The notes under the pieces: model-generated | What the model was told of the DNA's origin: nothing | What the model saw: the letters and a program-made list of their open reading frames with translations, nothing else | The model's database searches: none | Translations under genes and position numbers: made by a program | In this document: positions 22,520-38,185 of the stretch, piece after piece | How the letters are laid out: every line of letters begins with the position of its first letter | Numbering within the stretch: the stretch's first letter is position 1 | Origin: Chionoecetes opilio | Lineage: Eukaryota; Arthropoda; Malacostraca; Decapoda; Majidae | Length of the DNA: 64,000 nucleotides | Assembly: GCA_016584305.1 (NCBI GenBank) | Contig: JACEEZ010020917.1 | Span: 493,331 to 557,330 of the forward strand | Direction of reading: 5' to 3'

Positions 22520-25500
22520 AGTCCATGGGAAATAACTTTTTGAATGAAACAAATTGCAATAGTTTGTTTTACTGCATAAACATGTTATTTGGACCTAAGG
22601 AACACCATATCCAAAATGGGACAAATTCGGCCATCTTTAAACTACCTAATTTTCATAAACAAAATGGCTGCCGTTACCATTGTTTGAGCTTGAATATCTC
22701 CTCAAATATCTATTTTTCGGCATATGAATATATAGATTACTGATAGGAACATGACCTCAAAGAATCCATATCAGGCATCAGATTTGTCCATTGGCGCCTG
22801 TGGTTCCCTGGGTCGAAGGTCAAACCTTATATTTTCAAGGTCAAAGGTCAAAATATTCATTATAAGTTACAAAAATTTGTACTAGAATCAATTAATTGAG
22901 GAACTAATGTAGATTATAATATTTAGTTAGTTATCTCTGACTTGTTTGGTAATTGTTCATTTATTGATGACAACAATTACAACACATTATTTTGCACAGT
23001 ACAAAATTATTGCATATAACCAAACTAGAAACCAATTATTGAGGGTTCCTCTCAATCCAGGTTTTTCTGACAGGTAGTCATGCATCAGCCAAAAGATCTT
23101 TCTATCTGGTTTGTTTTTCACTAGATGATCAGACAGATACTGGGCTGAGTTAGCACCAGATCTTGTTATTGAGCAAGTGCTTATGAAATCCCTGAAGTCA
23201 TCAGAAGGCTTAACACATGGCTGAGGTATGGATGAGACTCAGCGAACAAGATGGGTACAAGCCATGCCAATCTTTGCTCAGATAAGTGTTGAGATGAAGA
23301 GTGTTCAGGAGAAGACTGGCACTCATGGAAATAAAGACTTGACTCAATCCAAAAGAAAGAAAGACCAGGAAGATACTACTAAGATTGTCCAGTACTTAGA
23401 GCAACACAGTCCTTTCACAGAAAATGAGTATTTGTACAACATAATTTCAGGAATATCTGCACCACAATCACATGCTTACCTTGCCAAAGATGCTGGAAAC
23501 ATAATCATCAAAATGATAGAAGGTCCAAATGTAGCAAACTGTGCATTTAGAAAGAAGAACCAAATCAAGACAATGTGTCAAAAGATTGTAGCAAATGGAG
23601 TCAAAGTGCAGGTGGATCCTCAAGCCCTATTTCAGTGATTGCTTGTAATAGCCAATAATGTCGTAATCAGCTTAAGTGAAATCATGAAGTACGAGCTATC
23701 TGTATACCCACCATCACTATTCACAAGCAACGGACTTCCTCGAAGTGCCACCAAGCCTGAACTTGCAGATGCCATGGCAAAATGTTTATCAAATCAATCG
23801 GAACCAATACCAAATGCAGAATGTTCTGTTTTTAATGGTGGATCCTTGCTCCGACGCATCAAATGGACCACAGATGAAACAAATTAAGATATTGCATCCA
23901 AATATGTTGCTTTTGTCAAGAGAAACAACAATCCTATTGTTGTCTTTGATGGGTATAGCAATAGTGCATCAACAAAATGTTTGACTCATCAACAACGTGC
24001 TAGGGGCCTTATTGTAGCCCCAGATGTGCACCTGGTGCCATCTCAAGTATTTACCTTTGGAGATAAGGAATAATTTCTAGCAAACTAGAAAACTAAACAA
24101 ATTTATCAGCTTCCTGTCTGAAACCTTGAAGAAGCACGGAGTATTAACAAAACATGCAGAGGGAGATGCAGATGTACTAATAGTGTAGGAAACAGTTAAC
24201 ATGGCAGTTAGCAAGGTAACATATGTCATAGCAGAGGATACTGACATATTGGTGCTCCTCTGTCATCACATGAAGCCTAACAGTCAGGCCCTGTTCATGG
24301 TATCACATAAACCCAACATGAAGCACCCCATTTGGAACATTGGAGAAATTTGTTCTCAACTCGGTGAAGAATGCTGCAAGTGTTTGCCGTTTATGCATGC
24401 TTTGTGTGGATGTGATACTACATCAAGGTTAAAACAACATAGGAAAGGGAGTTGTAATAAAAAAACTTAAGTTTCCTGCTTGAGTGTGCAGCGCCATTCT
24501 TGTCTGACAAGTCCACTCATGAGGAAATCAAAGAGACAGGAGAAAGAGCACTCATTAATGCCTACAGTTCTGGCAGTGATTGTGGATCTCTTGATGAACT
24601 GAGAAAGAGGAAGTTTCAGGGCAAAGTCATAAAGAGCTTGAGAAGTGTTGAAGTTAAAGACCTGCCACCTACTAGTGATACGGCTAAATATCACTCATTC
24701 CATGTCTATTATCAAACACAGGTCTGGCTAGGGAACAGTAAGATTATACCTGACTATTGGGGCTGGAAGATTTATGGAAAAAAATTAATTCCTTGCGCGA
24801 TAGACAACAGCCCAACGCCAGATGCTTAGCTGAAAGTAATCAGATGTAGATGCAAAGGCTTCTGTGACACTCAACACTGTTCATATTTACAAGAAACACG
24901 GATTATACTGTACAGATTTCTGCGAGGAGTGTCAAGATGGCGCTTGTGTTAACACATTAGATGACGACACAGAACCTAACAATTTTTTTTTTTACAATCG
25001 ATATGCAAAACAGATCTAGACTATAAATTATATATATATTGTATAAATGCAACTGTGGCAGCATTACATTGTTTTTCTGAAAGAGACCAAATTATGTAAT
25101 TGACATTTTGAATTCCAAGCTTTCCCAACCTCTAACTTGATGAGCAAGATATATTTCATGCATGTACTTTCAGTCTGAGTGATTTTTTTCTTTCTTTTCA
25201 AACAGCTCCATAAGGACCAACAAGTCTGTTGTTATTCGCCATCTTATGTAATCCTATGCAATTTTGTGTCTACTACAACCAATGTAATCTCCAAGTCTTT
25301 GTAAGAAACTATTTTCAAATAGGTATAGCAATGCAACAGTAATTGTCATTTCAATTATTTTGTGTAGGTGACCTTTGACCCAGGGACCCACAGGAGTCAA
25401 GGGACAAATCTGATGCCTGGTATGGATTCTTTGAGGTCATGTTCCTATCAGTAATCTATAAATTCATATGCCGTAAAATAGATATTTGAGGAGATATTCA

Positions 25501-25680
25501 AGCTCAAACAATGGTAACGGCAGCCATTTTGTTTATGAAAATTAGGTAATTTAAAGATGGCCGAATTTGTCCCATTTTGGATATGGTGTTCCTTAGGTCC
25601 AAATAACATGTTTATGCAGTAAAACAAACTATTGCAATTGTTTCACTAAACGCCCTTTTTTCATCTATTTCCCATGGACT
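22520..25680 (+). mobile_element. DNA transposon with PIN/FEN-like protein (decayed)
   Basis: Terminal inverted repeats start AGTCCATGGGAAATA at 22520 and end at 25680, extending inward as about 300 bp of inverted repeat ('ggcagccattttgtttatg', 'tttgacccagggacc'). ATAAT lies on both sides (22515-22519 and 25681-25685), a likely 5-bp target duplication. The interior carries one decayed + strand protein. The superfamily is not identified. Confidence 0.8.
23120..24985 (+). pseudogene. Transposon protein with DTD...GCDTTS motifs and Cys-rich tail, broken
   Basis: The pieces in order: YWAELAPDLVIEQVLMKSL (about 23140, before the first Met), then 23228-23638, a TGA, 23639-23887, a TAA, further in-frame sequence with stops, a frameshift into 24201-24470, and another into 24500-24829. 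After a TAG there is a Cys-rich tail (CRCKGFCDTQHC, then a shifted YCTDFCEECQDGACVN). Key motifs are GDADVLIV (about 24166), VIAEDTDILVLLCHH (about 24227) and ALCGCDTTS (about 24404). The order acid-rich DxD, ED-D, then G-CD-TTS resembles the acidic clusters of PIN/FEN1-type nucleases; that is an inference from motif layout. The protein family is widespread in invertebrate genomes. At least four breaks make it a pseudogene. Confidence 0.75.
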
Positions 25681-25685
25681 ATAAT

Positions 25686-26164
25686 AGCTACCTTGACGCA
25701 GACCAAATATAAGACCAGGCGCTCCTGTTACTCCCCCGTCAGCACAGGGGAGTGAGAGGCAAAGCAGTCTTGTCATGTAGTATTTTGTGTCTATTTTGTT
25801 ATTTAAATCCATACAGTATCTTCTTTCCTTTTTTTCCCTAAGCAACCAACCCTGAGGTTTTTTTTCTTTTTTCATTCACATTGCATTTCTTTGATTCTCT
25901 TCCTTCTAGTAGTGGCAGGATAACTACATAACTGCCACTATAATTACTACAGCTTAACTCGCCACCAGTACCGCCCACCACCACTGCCACTCTACCTACA
26001 TAATATATCTTAGCCGTCACATAAATCTATTTTGAGAAGAACTGAACTTTTTCGTTGAGTCAGATTTGCCTTGCTCACACTCCTGCTGACCCACCACCAC
26101 TAGTCATCCATACCACAACACACCATTGTGCTCTCCCCCTTGTTCCCACCCTCCCGGCGTAACC

Positions 26165-26165
<1 letters not shown>
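25686..26165. other. Intronic sequence without recognised genes
   Basis: No coding or repeat family is recognised. Short CCA-type triplets lie at 25960-25995. Confidence 0.4.

Positions 26166-26262
<97 letters not shown>
26166..26262. repeat. (CA)n microsatellite
   Basis: About 95 bp of perfect CA repeat. It is followed by a 12-bp inverted repeat (ctacggagtaca ... tgtactccgtag, 26266-26299). Confidence 0.97.
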
Positions 26263-26290
26263 CTCCTACGGAGTACATACACACAGTGTA

Positions 26291-26360
26291 CTCCGTAGTG
26301 TAGTGGTTAGCACGCTCGCCTCACAACCGAGAAGTCCCGGGTTCGATCCCCGGGCGGAGC
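26291..26360 (+). tRNA. tRNA-Val(CAC)-like head of a family 2 SINE
   Basis: A cloverleaf can be drawn: a 6-bp acceptor stem (CTCCGT with GCGGAG), A box TAGTGTAGTGG, an anticodon stem with one mismatch and loop CTCACAA giving CAC, and a TpsiC arm CCGGG-TTCGATC-CCCGG. Because a SINE body follows directly and the same head-body pair occurs at 3970, this is best read as the SINE's internal Pol III promoter and not a working tRNA gene, though it is unusually intact. Confidence 0.6.
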
Positions 26361-26785
26361 GAAGAGAGATGTGCGGTCCTCTTAAAAACCCTTGCCCCTG
26401 TCCAGTGTCCACCCAGCAGTGAATGGGTACCGGGTGTTAGCCGGGGTTTTGTAACCCGCCTCCTGGGGTGTTGGTTTCGGCCAACACTAAGGATGAATGA
26501 TGAAAAATGTTGATATGGAGACGGGGCCATAGGAGTGTAGCTCATGGTATCGGCCAACACTAAGCACTAAGGATGAATGATAAAAATGTTGATATGGAGA
26601 CGGGGCCATAGGAATGTAGCTCAGGCTCTGTAAAATACAACTAGATGAATACTGGATAAATCAAAGAAAACTAGATAAGTATATTATGTAGACTTGGAGA
26701 AAGTACCACACAAAAATAGTTCAGCAGGTCATGTAGGCTACAACTTGGTAATAACTAGGTAAACACACACACACACACACAAAAC
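26291..26785 (+). repeat. tRNA-derived SINE, family 2
   Basis: After the tRNA-like head come 'cttgcccctgtccagtgtcc' and 'cccagcagtgaatgggtacc', then two tandem copies of 'atgttgatatggagacgggg'. The 3' end 'aactaggtaa' followed by (AC)n matches the complement of the LINE 3' end at 38340, so this SINE probably borrows that LINE's tail. Confidence 0.75.
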
Positions 26786-26954
26786 ATAAAATAACACTAT
26801 ATTTGTTGACATACGAGGGGAGGAGATGGCACTGCACGACTATACACCATTATTTTTTTTACTATGGACATTCTTGCCCATCAAGCTTAATTTTAATACT
26901 ATTCTCATTATATATAGGTATAGTATATATATATATAATATATATATATATATA

Positions 26955-29557
26955 CCGTATTTGCCGGCGCATAAGACGCACCTCCGCATAAGACGCACCC
27001 CTATTTTACAGAAGTTTTGAGAAGAAAAAAAAATATTGCAGTTTTTGATGGAAATTTTTTTTTTCTCGTAAAATTATCAAGTTAATAAAAAAATAAAAGA
27101 TTTGTAGGGGAAAGCAAATTATTATAATTATGAGCATGTACCTAAATACAATATTCACTGTGCAGTGAATGTGAATGAAAAATTATACTAGTTAAAATGT
27201 AAAGAGAATGACAGTGTAACCAAAATCGGTCATAAATCATAATATATTGCAGATGCCCCCACGAATTGCTATTCTAATATTTTGCTACCTATGCCATATA
27301 GCTTAGATTTAATGTTGTAGGCATTCCTTTGTTGCTTTTCTGCTATGTGTTTAGACTTTGTGGAAAATTTGCAGTATTGGTATTATTTTGGTAGTAGGCT
27401 TTCAAAAGTCCTAGGACTCTTACCGACACCATCGTGTAGCTTTCTTCATTATGAGTATTTTGAACCCCATTTCCCATGGCGCAATTGAATAATAATGGCA
27501 TTACACGTAGTACCGAAAATCTACCATTACTTCAGCCAGAAAGTTAAGTTAGGTTAAATCAGATTAGGTTAGGTTAGAGGTGAGGGTTGGTTTAGTAACA
27601 GATGATATAGAGAAATAACGAAAACTACCAATAATATGGCAGTGTGAAGCGTAGCAATGTTTGCGGGGCCGACCTGGAGGGGCAGGTTGGCCTCCCCCAC
27701 ATACACACATGCAAACAAACATTGATTTCCGACAAAATTGAGAGCCAGATTAATTAAAGACACATCAAAACTATCAGGAGGACTTAAGTTCGGCCTCAAA
27801 ATCGGTGGTTGTCCAATAACAAAAATTCACGAAGATATTTTGATAACACTGGTAACCTCTGTACCTTGTTGTAATTGTTGAAGGGCACCGTTGTCAGGAT
27901 CGACGATATTTGCACTGGTTTACACCTATGAATCTATCACAGTCGCGAGGGTTGATTAGTCTTCTTCAGGAAGGTACAGGTGAAGGCTGGTTCACACACT
28001 GCAATCACGGCAGCGTTCCGTCAGCCGTGCCTTGTATTCACACTATTTGTCACGGTTCTGTCATTTTCGGCAGTTCCTGCTCACCCTCTAAGCAGACATG
28101 GTGCCTCAGAGGCTATGCTTGAAGAAATTTGCATTAATAGCACTTCTGTCGGATGAAGAAGAGGAGTTGAACTCTAAGACATTGTTTTGGGTACATAAAG
28201 CCTTGAGAAAACGACAATTATTAGCACGGCACAGTCTCATTACGTTAAAATATTCTTCCCCAGAAACCGTTACGTGACAGGACGGTGATGTATTGGAGCC
28301 GTACGTGACGGCGGCACACCGTTTAGTGTAACACGTCAATTTGTTTGAATGTAAGAAATTCTAACGGATGTGATGAGACAGTGTCCTGTCACCAATTTCA
28401 CCATGATGGTATGGTGTGATTCGGCCTTGAGGCGGACGGTGTGGCGCCGTGATGGGTTTTGGTCTTGGTGTACCGTGTGGAAGACTTTTGTCCGTCTACA
28501 GGTACCATTGCAGACTTTTTACTAGCACTCTTTCATACAGTTTCCTTATCCGTAGAGGTACAGGTTTGAGGATTGAGGGGTCGAGGTGGTACAAACGCCT
28601 ATGCTGTCTCCTATCTCATCTTGCTTACCACTGTAGCGGCGCTAACACACACACACACATACACTCCTGCATCGGCTTAGGCCACCCCCCTGTCTGGGAC
28701 CAGGATTAGAGGCCCGAGGGTGACCTGACGTTGACCTGACTTGTCCTCGCCGACACAACTGCAACACCAGCCAGGTCATTCAGTCAGCTACAGGACACAC
28801 AGAGACACACACGCTGCGCACCTCTTGTCCCCACGTTGTACAATGACTCGCTGTCAAATAAACTACAAAGCCAGGACGCCCTTTCTCCATCCTTGTGTAT
28901 AGACAGACTCCCCAAGATACTACACTCCCTCTCACCGCTCACACTCCTTCAAATGAAACTTTAACACGCTCTTTGTTTCACTATTCCATTTATCTACAAT
29001 ACCCAGTCCCAGCAAAAATTCCATCACCCTTTTTCTGCCTTCCCCTATCATCTCCTTCCAACTGTTGTGTCAACTTGTTTCGCCGCAGTCGAATGCGGGT
29101 TAAGGCGACATCTAATATGCGGGATGTTTTTTTTTTTCCATGGGTGCGGGAGGAGTCGAGCGGTAATGGACCCGTGGTGGGTGCACGGAGGGCTGTGCCG
29201 AGACGTTTTATCAGATGTTTTACAATGGAGAGCAGCAGCGGGAGGTGGATGATGTTTACATCTGACACGGCCATCTTGGCAGCAGCAATCGCTATCTTGT
29301 TGCCCAGCTCATTTTTTTTCTCTTAAACTCCAACCTTTTCTTAGTATTATAGATTATTGTTGATAACACAGTTACAAATTTGTGCTCAGTGGACTACTGC
29401 TCAGCAGAGGTCACTCCAGACTCCTTTAGTAATACACCACCGGCTGTTCTGCATTCTCTGCCCGACCTCTCATGCGCTAATATGGCCGCATTAGACGCAG
29501 GGTGAACTTTGCATTCCTTTTAAGGAAAAACTGCGTCTTATGCGCCGGCAAATACGG
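26955..29557 (+). mobile_element. TA-flanked element A (CCGTATTTGCCGGC ends)
   Basis: Ends CCGTATTTGCCGGCGCATAA at 26955 and the complement ending at 29557, each in a (TA)n tract. It is 2.6 kb and non-autonomous. The interior contains GGTTAGG words, a segment seen also in elements B and C, and a piece of LINE coding sequence on the minus strand near 29.1-29.2 kb (RILDVALTRIRL). TA insertion and end type point to the Tc1/mariner-pogo group; the assignment is inferred. Confidence 0.8.
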
Positions 29558-29581
29558 TATATATATATATATATATAATAT

Positions 29582-29659
<78 letters not shown>

Positions 29660-29682
29660 TATAATATATATAATATACTATA

Positions 29683-29719
<37 letters not shown>
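29558..29719. repeat. (TA)n tract between elements A and B
   Basis: About 160 bp of imperfect TA repeat joining the right end of element A to the left end of element B. Confidence 0.95.
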
Positions 29720-29721
<2 letters not shown>

Positions 29722-30338
29722 GTATTTGCCGGCTCATAAGACGCACCTCCGCATAAGACGCACCCCTATTTTACAAGGAGGTTTTGAGAGAAAAAAAATA
29801 TATTGGGGTTTTTGAAGGATTTTTTTTTTTTGGTAAATTTAGCAAATTTTATTAAAAAAAAAAGGATTTGTAGGGGAAAGCAAATGATTAGGAGCATGTA
29901 CCTAAATACAATATTCACTGTGCAGTGAATGTGAATGAAAAATCATACTAGTCAAAATGTAAAGGGAATGACAGGGTAACCAAAATCGGTCATAAATCAT
30001 AATATATTGCAGGATGCCCCCACGAATTGATATTCTAATGTTATCTACCTATGACATATAGCTTAGATTTAATGCTGTAGGTATGAATTTCTTGCTTTTC
30101 TGCTATGTGTTTAGACTTTGTTGAAAATTTTGAAGTATAGATATTGGTATTATTTTGGTAGTGGGCTTGCAAAAGTCCTAGGACTCTTACCTACATCATC
30201 GTGTAGCTTTCTTCATTCTGAGTATTTTGAGCCCCATTTCCCATGGCACAATTAAATAATAATGGCATTACACATACAGTAAAACCCTTATAACTCGGCA
30301 CTGTATAACCCGGAATTTGATATAACTCGGCATGGCAA

Positions 30339-30800
<462 letters not shown>

Positions 30801-31678
30801 CGCATCTCATGGTTTTCACTCGGCATATCATGCCCTCACAACCTCTTCTGTGAAACATGAAAACAGAAAGTTGCAAAAATAATGTATCTCGGCATATTGA
30901 TGTTATAACTGCATCTTTTCGCTTACACTCTGCATATCGTCAGTCGCAAAAAGTCGTATTTTTGTCCTTTTGTTTCTTTTCCTGCAAGCTCAGGCTCTTC
31001 AATTTTATTCCCTTCCTGCGGAGAAAACCCTTGCGTGATGGAGCTGACATCTTGAAATACAGTACTGTATGATGTAATCCAAAACACGTAAAATAGGTGG
31101 AAAAGGTAAAGCAAAGGTCGGGAACCAGCGTGTAGGCTGTCAGCTGCTGAGCCGTGTTTATGTCGTCAAAGCACCGTCTTGGATACGAATTCTGTTTTTG
31201 TCGAAATTGAAAAGGAAATTGGTTTCTGCTTCAAAAACACAACAAGCTTGGTAGGAGCCGAAATAATAATCAATGCAAAACATTGCAAACAATATCACAG
31301 AGTAGTATAACACACATTTCAGCAAGTGTTATTGGATTGGGTTTCGTAATCCAAGACGGTGCTTGGACGACAAAAAAACACGTCTCAGCCTACGCGCGGG
31401 GTTCCTGATCTTTGCTTAATTGCCACCTATTTTACGTGTTTGGGATTACATCATACAGTACTGTATATCAAGATGTCAGCCCATCACGCAAGAGTGTCTC
31501 CAGCAGGAAGGGAATAAAATTTAAAGGAGCCTGAGCTTGCAGGAAAAGGTGAAGTGCTGGCAAGGATGGATGCAGGTGCGTCCATGTGTGCTATTTGTGC
31601 TGAGTTTGATATCAAATCCAGCACATTCTACCCGTTCATTGGTAAGTGTAGTTTTTATGCTTTTACAGTACTGTATTT

Positions 31679-31679
<1 letters not shown>

Positions 31680-31754
<75 letters not shown>
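31680..31754. repeat. Poly-T tract (about 75 bp)
   Basis: Homopolymer run inside the nested TA element. A tract of similar length lies at the same site in the copy at 35080-35156. Confidence 0.97.
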
Positions 31755-31758
<4 letters not shown>

Positions 31759-33609
31759 CCCATATCAGAGGAGGACATTGAATAACTCGGCACATTGAAT
31801 AACTCGGCAAGGGCCAGAGCCCCTATCGTGCCGAGTTATAAGGGTTTTACTGTACTACCGAAAATCTACCGTTATTTCAGCCAGAAAGTTAAGTTAGGTT
31901 AAATCAGATTAGGTTAGGTTAGAGGTGGGGTTTGGTTTAGTAACAGATGATATAGAGAAAAAACGAAAATTTCCCATAATATGGCAGTAGCAATGTTTGC
32001 GGGGCAGACCTGGAGGGGTAGGTTGCCCCCCCCCCAACACATGTAAACAAACATTGATTTCCGACAAAAACGAGAGACAGATTAATTCAAAACTATTCAG
32101 GAGGACTAAGTTTCGGCCTCGAAATCGGTGGTTGTCCAATAACAAAAATTCACAAAGATATTTAGGTAACACTGTAAGGTAACCATCTCTACCTTGTTAT
32201 TGTTGTAATTGTTGAAGGGCACCGTTGTCGGAATCGACAATATTTGCCCTGGTTTACACCTATGAATCTTATCACAGTCGCGAGGGTTGATTAGTCTTCT
32301 TCAGGAAGGTATAGGTGAAGGCTGGTTCACACTCTGAAATCACGGCAGCGTTCCGTCAGCCGTGCCTTTATTCACACTATTCGTCACGGTTCCGTCATTT
32401 TTGGCAGTTCCTGCTCACCCTCTAAACAGACATGGTGCCTCAGAGGCTATGGTTGAAGAAATTTGCATTAATAGCACTTCTGTCGGATGAAGAAGAGGAA
32501 TTGAACTCTAAAAGACATTGTTTTGGGTACATAAAGCCTTGAGAAAACTACAAATATCAGCACGGCACAGTCTCATTACGTTAAAATATTCTTCCCCAGA
32601 AACCGTTACGTGACAGAACGGTGATGTATTGGAGCCGTGACGGCAGCGCACCGTATAGTGTAACACGTCTATTGTTTGAATGTAAGAAATTAAAACGGAT
32701 GTGGATAAAGACGGTGCCGTGTCACCATGATGGTATGGTGTGATTTGGCCTTGAGGTGGACGGTGTGGTGATGGTCTTGGTCTTGGTGTACCGTGTCGAA
32801 GACTTGTCCTACAGGTACAGTTGCAGCCTTTTTACTAGCACTCTTTCATACAGTTTCCGTATCCGTAGAGGTACAGGGGTGAGGATTGAGGGGTCAAGGT
32901 GGTACAAAGGCCTATGATGTCTCCTATCCCACCTTGCTTACCACTGTAGCGGCGCTAAATCACATACACACCTGCATCGGCTTAGGCCAGCCCCTTGTCT
33001 GGGACCAGGATTAGAGGCCCGAGGGTGACCTGACGCTGACCTGACTTGTCCTCGCCGACACAACTGCAACATCAGCCAGGTAATTCAGTCAGCCACAGGA
33101 CACACAGAGACACACACGGCGTGCACCTCTTGTCCCCACGTTATACAATGACTCGGTCAAATAAACAACAAACCCACGACGCCCTTTCTCCATCCTTGTG
33201 TGTATAGACAGACTCCCCAAGATACTACACCTCCCTCTCACTGCTCACACTCATTCAAATTAAACTTTAACACGCTCTTTGTTTCACTATTCCATTTATC
33301 AACAATACTCATTCCAGCGAAAATAACATCACTATTTTTTGCCTCCTTTCTATCATCTCCTTCCAATTGTTGTGTCAACTTGTGTGGCACGAGTCGAATG
33401 GGGGTTAATTAAGGCGACATCTAATATGCGGGATGTTTGTCTTTTTCATGGGTGCGCGGAGAGTCTGAGCGGTAATGACCCATGGTGGGTGCGCGGAGGG
33501 CGTCGCCCAGTGAAGTACCCCAGGTGAAGCAGCAGACCTGAGATATCAGACGTTTTACAATGGAGAGCAAGCAGCGAGGGGTGGATGATGTTTACATCTG
33601 CAAATACGG

Positions 33610-33617
33610 TATATATA

Positions 33618-33663
<46 letters not shown>

Positions 33664-33697
33664 ATATATTATATATATATAATATATATATACCCTA
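33610..33697. repeat. (TA)n tract
   Basis: Imperfect TA repeat between element B and the next CAGTAAAACC-type element. Confidence 0.9.
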
Positions 33698-35365
<1,668 letters not shown>

Positions 35366-37948
35366 CCGTATTTGCCGGCACAGAAGACGCAGTTTTTCCC
35401 CTTAAAAAGGAATGCAAAGTTCACCCTGCGTCTAATGCGGCCATATTAGCGAATGAGAGGTCGGGCAGAGAATGCAGAACAGCCAGTGGTGTATTACTAA
35501 AGGGGTCTGGAGTGATCTGTGTTGAGCAGTAGTTCACTGAGCACAAATTTGTAACTGTGTTATCAACAGTAATTCATAATACTAAGAAAAGGTTGGAGTT
35601 TAAGAGAAAATAAGAGCTGGGGCAACAAGATAGCAATTGTTGCTGCCAAGATGGCCGTGTCAGATGTAAACATCATCCACCCCCCGCTGCTGCTCTCCAC
35701 TGTAAAACGTATGATATCTCAGGTCTGCCGCTTCACCTGGGATACTTCACTCGGCGACACCCTCGGCGCACCCACCATGGGTCATTACCACTCAGACTCC
35801 TCCCTGCACCCATGAAAAAGACAAACATCCCGCATATTAGATGTCGCCTTAATTAACCCCCATTCGACTCGTGCCACACAAGTTGACACAACAATTGGAA
35901 GGAGTGATATTTGAATAGTGAAACAAAGAGCGTGTTAAAGTTTTATTTGAAGGAGTGTGAGCGGTGAGAGGGAGGTGTGGTATCTTGGGGAGTCTGTCTA
36001 TACACACAAGGATGGAGAAAGGGCATCGTGGCTTTGTAGTTTATTTGACAGCGAGTCATTGTACAACGTGGGGACAAGAGGTGTGCACCGTGTGTGTCTC
36101 TGTGTCCTGTGGCTGACTGAATTACCTGGCTGATGTTGCATTTGTGTCGGTGAGGACAAGTCAGGTCAGCGTCAGATCACCCTCGGGCCTCTAATCCTGG
36201 TCCCAGACAGGGGGGTGGCCTAAGCCGATGCAGGTGTGTATGTGCGTGTGTGTGTGTTAGCGCTGCTACAGTGGTAAGCAAGGTGGGATAGGAGACATCA
36301 TAGGCCTTTGTACCACCTTGACCCCTCAATCCTCACCCCTGTACCTCTACGGATAAGGAAACTATGAAAGAGTGCTAGTAAAAAGGCTGCAACTGTACCT
36401 GTAGGACAAGTCTTCCACACGGTACACCAAGACCAAGACCATCACGGCACCACACCGTCCACCTCAAGGCCGAATCACACCATACCATCATGGTGACACG
36501 GCACTGTCTCATCACATCCGTTATAATTTCTTACATTCAAACAAATAGACGTGTTACACTATACGGTGCGCCGCCGTCACGGCTCCAATATATCACTGTC
36601 CTGTCACGTAACGGTTTCTGGGCAAGAATATTTTAACGTAATGAGACTGTGCCGTGCTGATAATTGTCATTTTCTCAAGGCTTTATGTACCCAAAACAAT
36701 GTCTTTAGAGTTCAATTCCTCTTCTTCATCCGACAGAAGTGCTATTAATGCAAATTTCTTCAACCATAGCCTCTGAGGCACCATGTCTGCTTAGAGGGTG
36801 AGCAGGAACTGCCGAAAATGACGGAACCGTGACGAATAGTGTAAATACAAGCCACGGCTGACGGAACGCTGCCGTGATTTCAGAGTGTGAACCAGCCTTC
36901 ACCTGTACCTTCTTGAAGAAGACTAATCAACCCTCGCGACTGTAATAGATTCATAGGTGTAAACCAGGGCAAATATTGTCGATCCCGACAACGGTGCCCT
37001 TCAACAATTATAACAATAACAAGGTAGAGATGGTTACCTTACAGTGTTACCTAAATATCTTTGTGAATTTTTGTTATTGGACAACCACCGATTTCGAGGC
37101 CGAAACTTAGTCCTCCTGAATAGTTTTGATGCGTTTTGAATTAATCTGTCTCTCGTTTTTGTTGGAAATCAATGTTTGTTTATATGTATGTGTGGGGGTG
37201 GGGGGGGGAACCTGCCCCTCCAGGCCCGCCCCGCAAACATTGCTACGCTTCACACTGCCATATTATGGGAAATTTTCGTTTTTTCTCTATCATTTGTTAC
37301 TAAACCAAACTCCACCTCTAACCTAACCTAACTCTAACCTAATCTGATTTAACCTAACTTAATTTTCTGGTTGAAATAACGGTAGATTTTCGGTAGTATG
37401 TGTAATGCCATTATTATTTAATTGCGCCATGGGAAATGGGGCTCAAAATACTCAGAATGAAGACAGCTACACGATGATGTAGGTAAGAGTCCTAGGACTT
37501 TTGAAAGCCCACTACCAAAATAATACCAATATCTATACTGCAAATATTCCACAAAGTCTAAACACATAGCAGAAAAGCAACAAAGGCATACCTACAACAT
37601 TAAATCTAAGCTATATGTCATAGGTAGATAACATTAGAATATCAATTCGTGGGGGCATCCTGCAATATATTATGATTTATGACCGATTTTGGTTACCCTG
37701 TCATTCCCTTTACATTTTGACTAGTATGATTTTTCATTCACATTCACTGCACAGTGAATATTGTATTTAGGTACATGCTCATAATCATTTGCTTTCCCCC
37801 ACAAATCCTTTTTTTTAATAACATTTGCTAAATTTACAAAAAAAAAAATTCCTTCAAAAACCCCAATATATTTTTTTCTCTCAAAACCTCCTTGTAAAAT
37901 AGGGGTGCGTCTTATGCGGAGGTGCGTCTTATGAGCTGGCAAATATGG
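35366..37948 (-). mobile_element. TA-flanked element C (CCGTATTTGCCGGC ends), inverted
   Basis: Same family as A and B but in reverse orientation, in (TA)n DNA. It lacks the insertion found in B and so shows the empty site (near 37394-37402). It carries the LINE-derived coding piece on the + strand at about 35720-35880 (GHYHSDSSLHP-type and RILDV-type residues). Confidence 0.8.
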
Positions 37949-38185
37949 TATATATATATATTACTCAGTTGAGTCATTGAAAAGTATGTCCAGTGATCTC
38001 AGGAATTATATTATATTTAATTATGATGGAAAATGTTGTGTTCCTAATCCCCCTCTCCTTCATCTTCTCGTGGTGAAAAAAATGCCTTGGTCTCCTTTTT
38101 TTCATCTTAACGGGTCACAGTTCGTGAGTGTTTTACAAGAGTTACTTTTGCATAGCCTTTTTTTCCCCTTTTGTGTCTGTAACAG

